Positions 22,878 to 36,757 are shown, counted from the first letter of the stretch. The stretch is DNA of 64,000 bases from Chrysoperla carnea (GCF_905475395.1 NC_058337.1:28978983-29042982); one strand, 5' to 3'. Translations and numbers: made by a program. Notes: generated from the letters alone by a model not told the origin.

Positions 22878-25424
22878 CTGAAAAAAATTGTAAACAATTA
22901 TATTTTTTGCAAATTTAGTGAAAATTTTATTCTTAAACTATTGATACGCACGTGTTTACAAAATATACAGACATTTTCTTTATTTTCCTGTCTTCAAAAT
23001 TTTCTTTAGTAGAATAAATTAATATCGAAGAATATCTAAATTATATTCCTACAAATTGTTAAAATGAGCATGAGAATTACATACTAGCACTTAGTATTTT
23101 TTTCCATGATAATTGCATATTTTTATTTATTTCGATTTTTGACAAGTATTATTTAAATCTCTTTTTCCGAAAACAAATTGATGAATTTAAAAGTGTGCGT
23201 TCTGAAGTACATTTTGTCGTCTATTTACAATATTGAGCACTAGTTTAATATATTTAAGATCCTTTATTCAAGATGAATAGGAACCAAATTCATAAAAACT
23301 ATTAATATAAAGTTAATGTAACATCAATTTACTTAGTCCTAGTAAACTATAAACATAATATAAAATCTAACTAATTGGTTGAACAATGTATTATATTGAC
23401 CTCCTAATGACCTATAATATTGAAATACAAGACATATTCAAAACAAAATTTAGGTTGAAAAATCAATTAAAGATATTGAATGATACCACTCCATCGAAGA
23501 TTGATGCACACCATTGGGGGATACTGAGAAATCGATGCAGTGACATATATTCCGTGATTTGGTAACATGTTGATTACCTTAACTATAAGATAAAATATAA
23601 TCTCTATATCTTTACAAGCAAACATTTTAAGTTGCTTAATTGCTTATGAAAATAATATATGCAATATATATTACACGTTGCTAAATTTAGTTTACTATGA
23701 TATAATAATGTTTAATTTTAACCACTCCTAGAAGAAAAATGCATAATTTTTAATTTAAAACAGATGTGCAACTCTCTGAGAAATTTTTACAATTTTTAGT
23801 TCTAAGGTGCCTTATTCCAGTTGGCTCTACGTACTATCCAATGATTGGGCAATCTATTAGTTTTGAGAATAATTTACCTATATTTTTATGGTAGTTGGGG
23901 AAATAATATTTTATATATATATTAAAATAAATAAATAATTCGTCTTTAAAATTTTGCATGTCGTTAAAATTCGTTAAGTTTTGTGTATATTCTCAATTAA
24001 TTGCGTTTATTAACTTTTTTTGGACCATTTGTGTAGTGACTTTGTTTAAGTGTTTAGGCCGTTTTAATTATATTCATTAACTATTTAGATCGTTTTAGGT
24101 GTGTTTGTAAATGTATTTTCTGATTTTTTTTACGGGATTTACTGAGTTGATCTTAGTGTTTAGGTCTTGTAAATCGTGTTGTTTACCTTTAGGTAGTGAT
24201 TATTTGTGAATTGTGATTATTATTGACTATTAACAAAGTAACATGGTTAGACATTGTATCTATTTTGTTTCAAATATTGCAATAAATTATTATTTTATAT
24301 TATTTTACTTGTTATTTTATTTAAAAACCTCACTTTATTTAATTAGAAGACAAATAAGTACGAAAAAAATTAAAAAAGTGATTAACTGAATAGAAATAAT
24401 TCAAAAAATACCTAATTTCCGTGTGTTTTTATTATTGTCCGATTTTTTTATGGTATTTACTGGTTTTATTTTAGCGCTTAGGTCTTGTTAATCGTATTTA
24501 TTACATTTAGGTAGTGTTTATTTGTGATTATAATTGACTAATAACGAAATAAAATGGTTTAACATTGCATTTAACTTACATCAAACTAATAATTAATTGT
24601 TATTAATAATGTTCATATTAAAATAAATGCTATTTTGTTTCAAATATTGCAATAAATTATTTTTTTATTAATATTTGTTATTTTATTTAAAAAAATTCTA
24701 TTTATTTTATTTATAGGAAGACAAATAAATACAAAAAAAATTTAAAAAAAAAAAAAAAGAAGATAAACTGAATAGAAATAATTCAAAAAGTACCTAATTC
24801 CCGCCATTTTTTTTTAAATAGTACACTGTAAGTGCCTTACTTCAGGGGGCTTTTTGGACAACATTGCATGTACAGTAGAGTTGCCTATCTATTTATTAAA
24901 TAAATTATAATCTGTGGTTGCCTATCTTTTTATGTAATAAACTATAATCTGTAGCTCATTTCCTTATGTCGTATTTCAATTTAACTAAATTTTATTCTGT
25001 AATCAAGATTTAGAATACATTTCGTAACAAAAACATTAATTATGATTAATCATGATAAAAATTAAATTTTTAATGACATCAGCACGGTCATATCATTATC
25101 ACATGATAAATAATAAACAAATAATTATAAATATATTAATAAGCATGCGCATTATTTATCTAATACTATTATGTTCATGAACGTGTACAAATATTTAATG
25201 TAAATAAATATGAAGATGAATAATATCTAATAAAATTACACCTGAAAAATACCTTCAATCAAACTTCAATATCGAATATAGTAAACGTGTGAACTTTACT
25301 TTAGTTGGCAATTCTGTAAGATATTAGAGACATTCACCGCACTTGTCTGTGTTTTTATTATTTTTATTAAAAGAGTACGTGCATATATTACGTCTATTGG
25401 ACGAATGTTATTGGATTTTTAGAA
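22878..25424. other. Divergent region, NF-YC 5' end and CASC3 promoter
   Basis: This region must contain the missing first coding exon and 5' UTR of NF-YC on the minus strand, and the CASC3 promoter and 5' UTR on the plus strand. I found no ATG-bearing exon with the right phase. Most of the middle is a tandem duplication at 24121-24805. No CAGCTG box of the kind seen in the other two divergent promoters was noticed. Confidence 0.5.
24121..24805. repeat. Two-copy tandem duplication, period about 320 bases
   Basis: Copy 1 begins near 24121 (GATTTTTTTTACGGGATTTACTG) and copy 2 near 24441 (GATTTTTTTATGGTATTTACTG). Shared words, in order, include TTAGGTCTTGT, TTTAGGTAGTG, ATTTTGTTTCAAATATTGCA, GAAGACAAATAA and CTGAATAGAAATAATTCAAA. 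Copy 2 carries an extra block of about 50 bases near 24565-24625. Confidence 0.85.
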
Positions 25425-28400
25425 ATGTCTGCGAATGTTAGTTTACCTATAAAAAATCTAGATGAAGGCGAGATATTAGATTCTGAATCAATTACAGATT
25501 CTGAAAAGGTATTTATCATTATTTTATTTTATCTTTACTTTTTTTTTTCTTAAATAATCTCATAAGACCGCATATTCGAGGTCCAATGAACTCACATTCT
25601 TAATTCTATTTTAAAATTATCTTATTTAAAATTTAAATGAGAATCTTTAGTTGGAATCAGAGTAAAACAATATTTCGTTTAATTGCGTTTCATATGTAAA
25701 TTTTAGGAAGATTGTAGCCCTGAAGGTAGTATAGTTGGCGAACGACTTCGTGGCGATGGACAAGAACAAGATTTAACTGTAAATAAAAAAATTGATGATG
25801 ATGAGGATCGTAGGAATCCTCAATATATTCCAAAACGTGGAAATTTTTACGAACATGACGATCGAACGTTAGAAGATGATGAGAATTCAGAAAATGAAAA
25901 TTCTGATACGACTGAAGGTAATGCAAAAGTTGAAAAAGATACTCCACGTTCGCGAAAGAAGGTTTGGGAGGAGAAAGATGGTGAAAAATGGGGTCATGAT
26001 TTATATATTGAAAAGGAACAACAACCAAAAACTAAACAGGAATTGATTAATGCTTACGGATACGATATTCGTAATGAAGATGGCCCTCCAAGAGCTAGAA
26101 GGAGACGACGATACGGGTAAGTACTATAAAAAAGTGCAAATGATTTTAATTAAAAAATTTCCATTTTTTTCAAAATAAACATTTGGTTTTTTTAAGAATT
26201 TATTCGGAAAAGTGTTTTAAAGCTGATCATTTCTCAGATATTTTAATATCTAATTTGAACTATTTTTCTTCTTTTAAATGGCTACAATTTTTTATAACAA
26301 GCCTTTTCAAAAAAATTACTATAATAAAAATTTATATTAACCTACTTAACCTTAAAAAAATTGTTCCTATTGATTTTTAAATTTGAATTTATTTGCTGTT
26401 CATACCAATTTAGTTAATTATGTGGTGATTTCATTTCGAACTAATTGTAGGGTAATTTTAAATTCAAGAACTTTTGAATAGTTCAAATAAATTAACAAGA
26501 AATGTCTAGAGTAGGGAGTTATTTGCATCCCAATTCAGGGAAATATAAAATAAAATGTAAAATATTTTACACTATTTTGTGTATAAAATAAAAGTACTCG
26601 AAAGCTTGCAATATTTGTCTAAATAAAGCACTGATATCACTGACAAAGCAAAATTAACACTTTGCTTTCAAAATGTCTGGTATTATCCTTATCCTTACTT
26701 CCTTACTAATATAAATGCGAAAATAACTCTGTCTGCCTGTCAAAAACTACTCAACCGATTTAAATGAAACTTGGTATAGAGATATTCTAGAGCCTGAAAA
26801 AGGACATAGGCTACTTTTTAAAGCTTTAAGGAGTTGAAATAGGGGATAAAAGTATATATATGCATCCATATAAAATATAATTATATTAATAAAGCAGTGT
26901 ATCGTTACCATGGAAACGATAAGTTGAATTAAACTAAAAAAGTTGTAGTAATCCCATAAAAAGAATGGGCTATGGCAACCCTACTAGACTGTGGGAGGAG
27001 GGATGAAATTTGTAATGCCATATTGGGATACAAACTTTACCCATAAGATTGATTTTAATCATACTTTATCCACCGAGTTGATCTGGCAACCTATTATTTC
27101 TTGAAAAGGTGAAAGCTATAATTTCACATGAAAATTATCCGGTTACCTTATGGGTAAAGTTGACATTACAAATTTTTTTTATTTAGTAAACCAAACATAA
27201 ATAATAAATAAATAAGTTAAATTTGACATATATAGATAGAAATAAAAATTCGATGAGTTAACAAATATTACACTCAGTGCGTAGAGCTTGTGTGGACGAA
27301 TTGTCTAAGGTGTTTGGCATGAATCCAAGTGTATTTTTTTCAATTCTCTTTAATAATGTATTATTTTGTTTTAAGGGTAGTTTTCATTTTGGCTCTTGAG
27401 AGAATGAATATCCTTGATATGAGAGATCTTTTTCATATGATATGCATAATCCCTATTATCAACTCTTAATATTCGAGTTAATATTTAATTTTGAAATTCA
27501 ATAGTTGTTTCCACTCTCTTAGAGAATGAAAAGATTCTTCGAAACTAACTAAATATTATTTTTTAAAACAATCTTAAAAAAAGTTACTTTATGTTACAGT
27601 CGTGGCCCAAATAAATACACACGAAACTGGGAAGATGAAGAAGCATATAACCGTTCAACACAGTTACGTACACGTAAAAATCCGAAAAATCCACCAACTG
27701 CTGAAGATTTTCCACCATTAAATCCAACAGAAAGAAAATCTCGCAGTGTTAGTCCAATTAAACATCGTAATCATTCAGATTATAAGAATAATGATAACAG
27801 TGGAGATGCTAGTTCCAATAAAAAAGAGCGTGGTGTTCGATCAAATAAAAGCTGGAAAAAACAAAAGAATTTCGATGATAAAAAAGCAATTCCGATTGAA
27901 AATAATATACCACCACCACAACCCAAAGAAAGGTCAAATAAAACTCCAAAAGTTTCTAGAAATAGTAGAAACGATGAAGTGGTACATGTTAAAGAAGTCT
28001 CATCAAAATCTCAGCAAGTAACAAAGAATCCAAAAAGCAGTCCTGGTCGTAATATAAATCAAACACCACAATCGAAACCAAATAAATATCGACAAGAAGA
28101 TCAAATTCAAACTAAAATTGCTCCAATTACTTCACAAAGTTATAGTAATTCGAATCGAAGTAAACAAACTACTTCAACCATGACCGAAAATATTATCAAA
28201 AATGATACTTATGAGATTACTAGAGATATGAATAATTTAAGTGTCGATCAACAAGTAATTGAAAATAGTGGTAACAATATTACACACCCACAGCAAAATA
28301 ATTTGATTAGACAAGCTAGTGTTCCACCACGTTTGCAACAACAACAAGCACAGCAGCAACAACTTCAACAGCATACTCAAAATGAACAACAGCGGATGGG

Positions 28401-31400
28401 ACCGAAACGTTACAGTTCATTGCGACAACGATCTTTACCAGAAACAACACCACAAACTTTTCCACAAACTCATCAGATTAATTCAACTGGCTATTATACA
28501 CCAGGTAATAAATTAGTAAAGGATACTTAGAAAGAATTTTACAACCAGGTCTCTAGTACCATGACTTGTGGCCGAAACAACTGTGCATTTCCTGAACATT
28601 TAGCGTCATACTCTCTGTTAGTTACTAAAAATAACTGCTTAAATTCCAATAATTCTCCATACATGATTATTGCTTAGAGTTCTCGCAAAACAAAGCAAAC
28701 TTCTGCTAATGAGTGGAGGTGTTAGCAATCTCCCATAGTAGCCTTAAAAAACATTCTAGTGAATTTTAACCTTAATTACGAAGAACATACTACGAGAATC
28801 ACAAATTTCGGTGAGGAGAATCTTAAATGCAGGGGAAAGGATAGCCTATTATACCAATAACGAAGACCGGATTGACATTGTATCTCCAACTATATATTTA
28901 TATTATCTTTGTGCATTGTCTGTGTTTAATCTTTTGCTACACCTCCCCTTTATTTTCAAGATTCATGATTTTAAGAATTTATGACCATAGAAAGTTTTAA
29001 TATACTCATGAAAATCAGAATCTGAATCAAGAGAAACAGGGATTAAAGAATAATAAGAATTAAAGTGGAGATCCATTTTAAAATCTTTTTTTTTTTAATA
29101 ATCTGTTTTAGAATTTACAGCCGGTACCCCACAACAAACTGATACAACACATCCAATCCATCAACAGATGCAAATGTCACCGAATCCACCACAATCTTCG
29201 CTAATGATGAATCAAATACCACCACAGCAAATAATCAGTCAATCATCACCAAATCCATCAACCGCATCTGTTATGGGAATCCCGATACCACATACAAATG
29301 CACAAGTTCGTGCCGCTCATATCAATACAGCAGGTGTTTCTGGACAACCACAATCGGTTGGTGGTGCCCCACCAGCACCCCCACCACATCATCAAATATT
29401 AAATGCACAGTCAGCTATAATGGCTGCTGCTGCGCATACACAAGTGAGTCATCAACAAATGTTGAATGCACAGCCAATAATTACTCATGCATTACCGCAA
29501 CCTGCTCCGCATCAGCCCATACTAACACAAGCGCAAGGTTTGTCTCCGCAAACTCAAGCTATGCTGAATGCGCAGTCACAACAAATATTAACAGCGCAGG
29601 TTTGTCATCATCAATCATATGATATGTTTTGTCTTTTCTTCTACTAACAAATTCATTTTTTGTTTGTTTTTTGATGTTTTTTGTTTTTTACAAAATGAGT
29701 AACCTAATCAGAAGCGTAACTATATTTAAGACAAAACAAGTGAATGTTACAATAGGGGATTTGCACACCCCTTTCCATTATTTGTATTCAACTATTGTAG
29801 AATATACTTAAAACAATGTATGATCCCAAAATTTGGTGTTTAAATCTGAGACAAATTTTTGCATTTTTTGTCGTGAAAAGTATTACAAGTTATCAACTTT
29901 AGGTTTCGATGTTAAAGATACATTATAACATAAAAACCTGTTCATTGATAAGCCCACAAAACGAAGGGCGATTGTATCCAAAAGATGCGATAATATAAAA
30001 TTATTATAAAATTTATTTCTTTAAATATGCCCCCTCTAATTAACATCGCGCTTAAAATAATTTTTATTGGAAGTATTTATGAAGTAATACTATAGACTGT
30101 GGTAATACAATATTTCAAATTTTTTTTAATCTTACGAAAAACACTTAAGGTAGTATGGTAGTGTTGAGGGTCACATTTAACTACTATTTTTTTCTAAATT
30201 TATTGAAAAGATCATAGTTTCCTACGTAAAGGAGATCCCGCTGTGTGATGGCCCATTTTTAAGAATTTTTTCAAATTGCTTTTGACGAACAATGAAAAAA
30301 TAGAACTTTGAAAATTTTATCATTTATTAATTATTATTTTAAGATTATGTAAAACAAATTTCAAATAATCATCTATATTAGAACGGAAGTTGTACCACTC
30401 CGAAGACACCCGTCTCCAAAAATGGTCGCTAACGCAAAAATGCAACGAATGAATTAGAATCAGCTGCAAGTATTAAAAATTAGATTTTGGAAGATTGTTG
30501 AAAAAAATATCATGATTTTAAATTTATTAAAGATTTAAATTTTCATGCGTTTACATGTACTGAATCTACCTTATAAATTTCAATCGAATTGGTTGAACCC
30601 TTCTCGAGTTATGATGGAGGCTGGTCATTTACGAATCCGATCTCACTTTTAACGTCCTGAAATATCGTATCACAAGGTAGTGGGTGCCATTGGAAAATTC
30701 AAAGTTAGGGAAACTGGGGGGTGGAGGGATGAAAAACCTTAAATTTTCTAGGTACCATTTTTGAACTTCCCTCTCGATATCTAAATCGACGATTTTTCAC
30801 TCGAAATTATAATCAAGTCAAGAGTTATTAAGGGTAGATACTTTGGAAATGAACACATTGTATAATGTTCATAAACGTGGATAATAATAAAGATAAGTTT
30901 GTGTACAACTTTTTATTTTCAGTGAAAATAAAATTATTACTTCTAATTCATTTATTACAAATTTTAGAAAAAAATTCTTCCCACGTATACAAAACCACAT
31001 ATATATACACTTATATGTTGAGAAACAAATTTAAATTCTGTTACGTTCCTGACAAATTGCATGACAAAATAATTGTATTGTGTAATTAACAAATATTAAT
31101 CTTTATATTTTGTGTGTGTGCCGATTATTTTTTGTGAATATTGTTTGTGTAATTTTTAGACTCATCCACAATATGGTGCCCCACAATATCAGGTACCAAA
31201 TGCAGGAAACGCAAGTGGTGTGTATAATATACAGCAAGCAGTAAATGCTGGTACAACGGCTTATATACCATCACAACCGAATGGAGTTATTAATTCTGTT
31301 TACGGGCAAGCACCACCAGGAGCTCAACCTCCTCAGTACACTCCGGCTCCATATCCCCCATATCAACCAGCGTACACTGCACCACCGGTATTCATTTTGT

Positions 31401-32307
31401 TTTTTTATTAATAAAATAATTTGCATGTTTAAGTAAAAGTTTGAAATTCAAAAAATTTGGTCATGATTTAATTATTCATAATTTCATAATTGGCATTGCA
31501 TAAACATTCAACTAAAATATATTATTGGAAATTAATTAATTCGATGTGTCTGATACACTGCTTTACAAAGAAACAGCGAGTTTAGGAAAAATAAATTTCA
31601 CACAGACTTACTTTAAATGTAGACTGACAGTTTTATTATAGAAAATATCCCGCGCTTAGGTAGCCGTTACATCATGGACCGTCTGATCCGATTTCCTATA
31701 TTTTTTCGGAAGTTTTTCATTTATTTAAACTTGATAACTTTACCGGATTTAAATCATAAAAGAAATATTACTGAATAAACTTAATATGTTTCTGTTGATT
31801 TAGGCTCAGCCACCTCAAGAATTATATCAAACTCAAAGTGGTATCACATATTATTCACCACACAATCAACCGGCTGCACCAAAAGCACCATTAAAACGTC
31901 CCAAAGCTGCAATACCAATACTTGCACCACCTGAGCGTGCCAATTCAGGAACATCTTCACGAGGTCGTGGACGTAGCTCACCAACAGAAAATAATAATAC
32001 GGGTAGTGTAACACCGCCACGTGGACGTGGTCGTATATCACCAAGTGAAAGCGACAACAATTTTATATCTCGTGGACGAGGTAGAAAAATGTCTAATGAA
32101 AATAATACATTAGATAGTAATACTGATCAACAACCATCACCAGCTACATCCGATGCTGTTGAGAGTGTGACACCACAATCAGAACATACTGAAACGACTG
32201 ATGATGCTGTTAGAAATTTAGATTCGAATAAGAAATCTGAAATGTATTCAGATGTTGTAGAAACTACTGAGAATGTTGCTCAGAATGGAACTGATAGTTC
32301 AAATTAA
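25425..32307 (+). CDS. CASC3: CASC3 / barentsz, exon junction complex core subunit
   Basis: Six coding exons: 25425-25508, 25707-26116, 27600-28504, 29112 or 29121-29599, 31160-31387 and 31804-32307 (TAA at the end). The product is about 869 or 872 residues, longer than the human 703. Exon 2 carries the SELOR core: NPQYIPKRGNFYEHD (about residues 66-79), then EKWGHDLYIEKEQQPKTKQE and LINAYGYDIRNEDGPPRARR, followed by YGRGPNKYTRNWEDEEAYNR across the next junction. The Phe of NFYEHD (75) and Trp of KWGHD (123) match the residues that touch RNA and eIF4A3 in known structures. The rest is Gln/Pro-rich and ends in RGRGRSS and RGRGRIS repeats. The protein stabilises the exon junction complex on spliced mRNA and acts in nonsense-mediated decay and mRNA localisation. 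Exon 4 has two in-frame acceptors. Confidence 0.95.
26700..26880 (+). mobile_element. Helitron-like 5' terminus
   Basis: Starts TCCTTACTAATATAAATGCG and continues AACTCTGTCTGCCTGTC, CAACCGATTTAAATGAAACT, TGGTATAGAGATATTCTAGA and AAAGGACATAGGCTAC. These words are typical of very abundant non-autonomous insect elements that I associate with Helitrons. No hairpin-CTAG end was found downstream, so it is truncated or its end is diverged. It lies in a CASC3 intron. Confidence 0.45.
27255..27350 (+). mobile_element. SINE, diverged copy
   Basis: Reads ATTACACTCAGTGCGTAGAG, GTCTAAGGTGTTTGGCATGA, ATCCAAG and GTGTATTTTTTTCAATTCTC. It parallels the SINE at 13651-13755 from end to end but lacks the B-box segment, which appears deleted. 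Confidence 0.55.
29112..29120 (+). other. CASC3: Alternative 3' splice segment of CASC3 exon 4 (9 bases)
   Basis: Two acceptors lie 9 bases apart: CTGTTTTAG ending at 29111 and AATTTACAG ending at 29120. Both keep the frame. Use of the first inserts three residues (the junction reads EFTAGTP instead of AGTP). The first has the better pyrimidine tract. Which is used cannot be told from sequence. Confidence 0.6.
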
Positions 32308-33001
32308 AGGAGAAAATTAATGGGAAATTGTTTTGATTTAGTAGCGTTTTCTCTTGTAAGCGTAACAAATTGAGACAGTGTGGATTACAATGAGAGCTCC
32401 TTTAGTTTATATTATGGATGAAGATGATGAAATAGTAAACTTTGAAATGACGCAAGCATGTATTTTGATTCTAGAAGAATCTTTTAATACTCTGATTACG
32501 CTACTAATTTTATTTCATAGATGTTATATAATTGTTTATATAAAAAAAAATTGAAGATAATATATTTTTATTTTTGTCTTCATAAGGAGTTCCAACAAAT
32601 ATATACTGGGAATCGTTTGTCAAAAATCAAACGGATAAGTACAATAACTCATACCAAAAATTATTTAAAAGAAATTTTTATGGGATACTCGATTTAAACT
32701 TAACTTCTGATAAACTTATAGATCGATTAGCGAATGCATTTTATGCTCTGAATTTATTTAATCACGGAAAATTTTGTCAATTCATAACTTAGAATCGACA
32801 CTTTACAATCAGTTTGTATCTATTAGTGTTGGTTCGAAAATTAATAATTTTATTTAAAAATAACAAAGAAGTAGAGTAAAATTTTAAATTTCAAGATTTC
32901 ATATTATAAAAATGCTAACAAAGTTTATTTGAAACTTTGCGGGGCCATAGATTCGTCATCACTGTTACAGAATTAGAGCTTTGACCTTTCTTATGATATT
33001 A

Positions 33002-33323
33002 CAGTAGAATCTCGATAACTTAAACCTCGGTAACATAAAAACCTCTGTTACTTCAAAAAATACTATGTTCCCTTCCCATCAGAGCCCAAAACCTCTATAA
33101 CTTAAAATACGCAACCTCTATAACTTAAATAAATAATCTCTGTATAGGCCCTCAGTAACTACATAGAAACATGTACATACCTCTATATTAACTAGCGTAC
33201 ATAGAAACATATACATACATCTATATTAACCTTTACCTAACATAGACTCTTGATAACTTAAAACCTCTATAACTTAAAATATTTTGTGTTTCCCTTGGAC
33301 TTTAACTTATCGAGATTCTACTG
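33002..33323. mobile_element. pogo/Tigger-type MITE with TA target duplication
   Basis: The ends are inverted: CAGTAGAATCTCGATAACTT on the left and TTATCGAGATTCTACTG on the right. Both are flanked by TA (33000-33001 and 33324-33325), the target-site duplication of the Tc1/mariner/pogo superfamily. The CAGTAnAATCTCGATAA terminus is characteristic of pogo and Tigger elements. Inside are degenerate repeats of CCTCTATAACTTAAAA and a duplicated ACATAGAAACATRTACATAC. At 322 bases with no frame it is non-autonomous. Confidence 0.85.
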
Positions 33324-35862
33324 TATATGCTTGTATTATTACTTTTATGGTTGATTTTTATGTCGTAGATATTCAATTTATGAAGGTATGGTTTTCGGCT
33401 ATAAAAATATACTTACGCCAGTTCCTTGAATAGCGCAAGAATAGTGCAAAATATTTCAAGCATTTTAATTTATTGTTTTTTATAATTAAGTCTGTAGTCA
33501 CAGGGATATCACAAAAAAAGCAAAGAAATTTTATCAATACATTGAGTTAAAGAGAACTATCCTCATGAGCATCAATTGCAACGTAAACGCTACTAATACA
33601 ACCTTTCCATAGCTTTTGTCGAAAAATCTCATAAAAATATCTATAATTTTTGTATAAAAAAAGTTTGAGTTTTGATGTATTATCCAGTAGAGAGTATAAA
33701 GCGTGTTCACTATATAGATATGTTATACATAGTGTACACTGAATATTATACAATTGTATGTATATTTAGATGAAAAACCAATTTATTTATTCAAAACAAA
33801 ATTATATATATAAATATAATTAAAATATGTTAATTATGGATTAATAAAATTAATTGTTTATACTACTAATTAAAACATAGAAATATATTAAACAATATTC
33901 TTCTCATTAAACTTAGATAAATCACTAATTTAGTAATGAATTTATTAAAAAAAATTGAACTTGAAGATTACCAAGTCCGATGATTATTGTTACGAAATGC
34001 TTTTTAGCTTTCATCATCTGAATCATGTCTTGTGTACAAGAACATTAACAAAAATTATAAAATCTATTTTTTTCGCCCTTTATAAAACAAAAATCTACTC
34101 AACTTTAATATCTTTAGATTAAACAATTCGATTTGTGGATATTTATATACAAAAAAATATTTTTAGCTAAGAAAAACCGATCTGTTATTTAATCTTCATT
34201 AACTATTAGTATTTAAACGCCACACTTTTCGTACGAGTTTGAAAAACAATGCTTGTTACAAGCTTCTCACAATGGTACAAATAAAAAATAGACAGCAATG
34301 GATATGTTAAAGAAAATATTCAATTTATCACATTGACTCTTAGACATTCTGTCCGAAACAAAAATGAATCGTTATTTAAAATGTAATAATGTAATAACCG
34401 CGTGCGAAAAAAATTTAACACGTAATTTACCCGGGTTTAGTCAATGGAAAAAAACGGGTAATATTTTTTTGTAATTCTTTTTCTATAATTTTGTATTACA
34501 GAAGTGTTGTTTAATGTTAAACAAAATTATGATTGTTAGAATTTGTGACTGGATAATAACTTGAAAAAACAGCTGAAGGCTTTTCTTGCTTTTACAGCAG
34601 GTAACTTCAAGTTTATTGGACTAATTTATTCATTGTTAAATTTATTTTTTGACATTGAACGTAAATTTAAAATGAAAATTTAAACGATTTTTTATGCAGT
34701 TAAATGTTTTAATTGAAATTTACGCTTTATTTTTTATTCAAGAAATTGTTTCTCTAAATAATTGAGAAATTTTTTTATTAAGAGAATAAAACAAATTAGT
34801 ATATTTGATTTAATTATTTTTTTTTTTATTATTATTTATTTATTATTTCGACAATTTTGAGTAATACGGTTTTTATTTGGGAAATGAAATTAAGAAAAGG
34901 GGGCCTATTTATTGCTTTAAAAAATAAGACTTAAAATAGCACTGTGCTTATTCTTAATCATTTCTTTGAAATTTTCAACAAATTATGTAATGTATACTAT
35001 TTTGATTTAGATAATTTTAGATTTACATCACCCAAATGTCTAGGGCCAGACGTAGTATTCGACAAACATTTCAGAACGATTGGAAATTTGTGAGACTGTT
35101 GTCAAGATCGTGTTTAACAAGTTTTTCTATAACAAAAATGTTTATAGCCAGAAACGTCTCTCATAAGAAGCTTAGAAAAATAATAATTTTCAAGATGTCG
35201 GGCCACAAACACTTTGCCTTTGTTGAGATTCAGACAATATGATTCGTCCATTTATTTTCAATTTATCTTGCAACACATTTAAAAATATTCCAGCCCCCCT
35301 GAAAGAGAAGTTCCTACTCCCTAGCTATGCAATTTTTTTATATTTTAAAAAGTTGTTTGACTCAACTTTGGTAATGGTCTCTCAAATTTTACAGCCGTTT
35401 TGAAATGACTGTCAAATATTGTGCTTGCTCCTAGACCTAAATTTGGATCATTGAAAAATATTTGATTGTTTTATTTTTATTATTGTTTTCTCATTATTTT
35501 TATTTAATTTTCTTTTTTTATTGTTTGTGTTTTCAATAACGATGTAACTGATTAGAATTGCTTACAAAAAAAGTTGCTATTTTGTATTAAAAGAAAAACG
35601 AAAAACTTTTATGTTTAATAAAAATTATATATTGACACCGAAATTAATTTTACAAGTAAATTTTTTCCTAAGTTCTCCTCGAAAATTAAAAATATTTAGA
35701 ATTCTCACCTTATTATCTTATAATTATTTCCCTTAAATGATTTAATATCAAGTAATTCTAATGGTCAGCATAGTCGCGATTACCTGAGTTCAGTCTTCGG
35801 CATCAGACCTTCCCTCATGATATTAATATTTAAGTATCATGTAACACTTTAAAAGCAAGTCA

Positions 35863-36545
35863 AACAAGTGAAAATAAACAATTGACTGAGTTAATTGTGG
35901 AATACTCTATATAGACAGTGTTCAATCAAAAATTTTGCTAGGAATTTTTGTTTGTTTTTGGAATTTACATACCTTGAACAAATTTGTTTACAAAAAAAAA
36001 TTTTTCTTGAAAATTGATCTCTGACCCTCATAGTATTGTTCGATGGGTTTAGTATGAAATTAGAATCATTAGACTAAATATTTGAAGCTACACCTACAAA
36101 TTTTCAACTCTATCTTTTATAGCTTTTGAGAAAATAGAAAATAGTTTTTCCCTATTTTGGAGACGAGAAAAGGAAAATACATTAACGGAAAAATATTTCA
36201 AACAAAAAATTTTCATTTTTAGAACAGTTTATTTAAATTTTTGTTCTATCTGTTATTTTCCAAAAAATAGATCCTGCGAGCCTATTATCTAATTGGGCTC
36301 TATTACTCATTTGCGAACTCAAAGCCACTTTTTAGTTCCTGAACACGTAAAAATTTCAACTTAATAACTCTTTTTGTTTTTGAATTACCATGCTCCGGGA
36401 CAAACGGAAATGGACTAAATAAGATGAATTTATGAACATCTAAATCAAAATTTTTTTGTAGCATCAATATTTCTAAGCGTTACAAACTTGAGACTGAACT
36501 TAAAATTTTATGATATATTTCATAATCCTATATATATAAAAAGGG
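35863..36545 (-). repeat. Dispersed repeat, family C, long copy (minus orientation)
   Basis: Read on the minus strand it contains AAGTTTGTAACGCTTAGAAA, AATTTTGATTTAGATG, CATAAATTCATCTTATTTAG, TCCATTTCCGTTTGTCC and, at the far end, CAATTAACTCAGTCAATTGT followed by TTATTTTCACTTGTT. The same order of words occurs at 56388-56960 and 59803-60045 on the plus strand. Shorter pieces lie at 39890-39970 and 44155-44310. No coding capacity; class not known to me. Confidence 0.75.
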
Positions 36546-36757
36546 GGTGCGGCAGAGACCTTCGGATCTTAAAGCTTGTTCCATTCGCTTGCTTTCCTCT
36601 CGACAAAAATAAAATATTGTTTGAATTTGATCGATTAAGTCGCTCAGAAGTTACACACTCACATAGGATTACATATAAAGAGTATCACACTAATTGAATC
36701 AATAACATTTAATAATTTAAAAAAAAACCATATATCCATCAGAAATCTCTATTTCTA

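Noticed and set aside
22518-23009. Long plus-strand open frame opposite NF-YC
   Set aside because: It is antisense to the histone-fold exon of NF-YC, whose protein match is unambiguous. The plus-strand peptide has no domain.
25690-26028. Minus-strand open frame opposite CASC3 exon 2
   Set aside because: Shadow of the barentsz SELOR exon; His/Tyr-rich composition is what antisense of this coding sequence would give.
27746-28021. Plus-strand open frame in another phase of CASC3 exon 3
   Set aside because: Overlaps the correct frame, which continues from exon 2 by a split Gly codon and runs to the donor at 28505.
31844-32060. Two minus-strand open frames opposite the last CASC3 exon
   Set aside because: Antisense of RGRGR-rich coding sequence. 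They have no start context or splice support.
35036-35242. Open frame of 68 codons in the CASC3-NDUFB9 spacer
   Set aside because: Shares sequence with non-coding DNA near 2905 and has no recognisable domain, so it is treated as part of a repeat.
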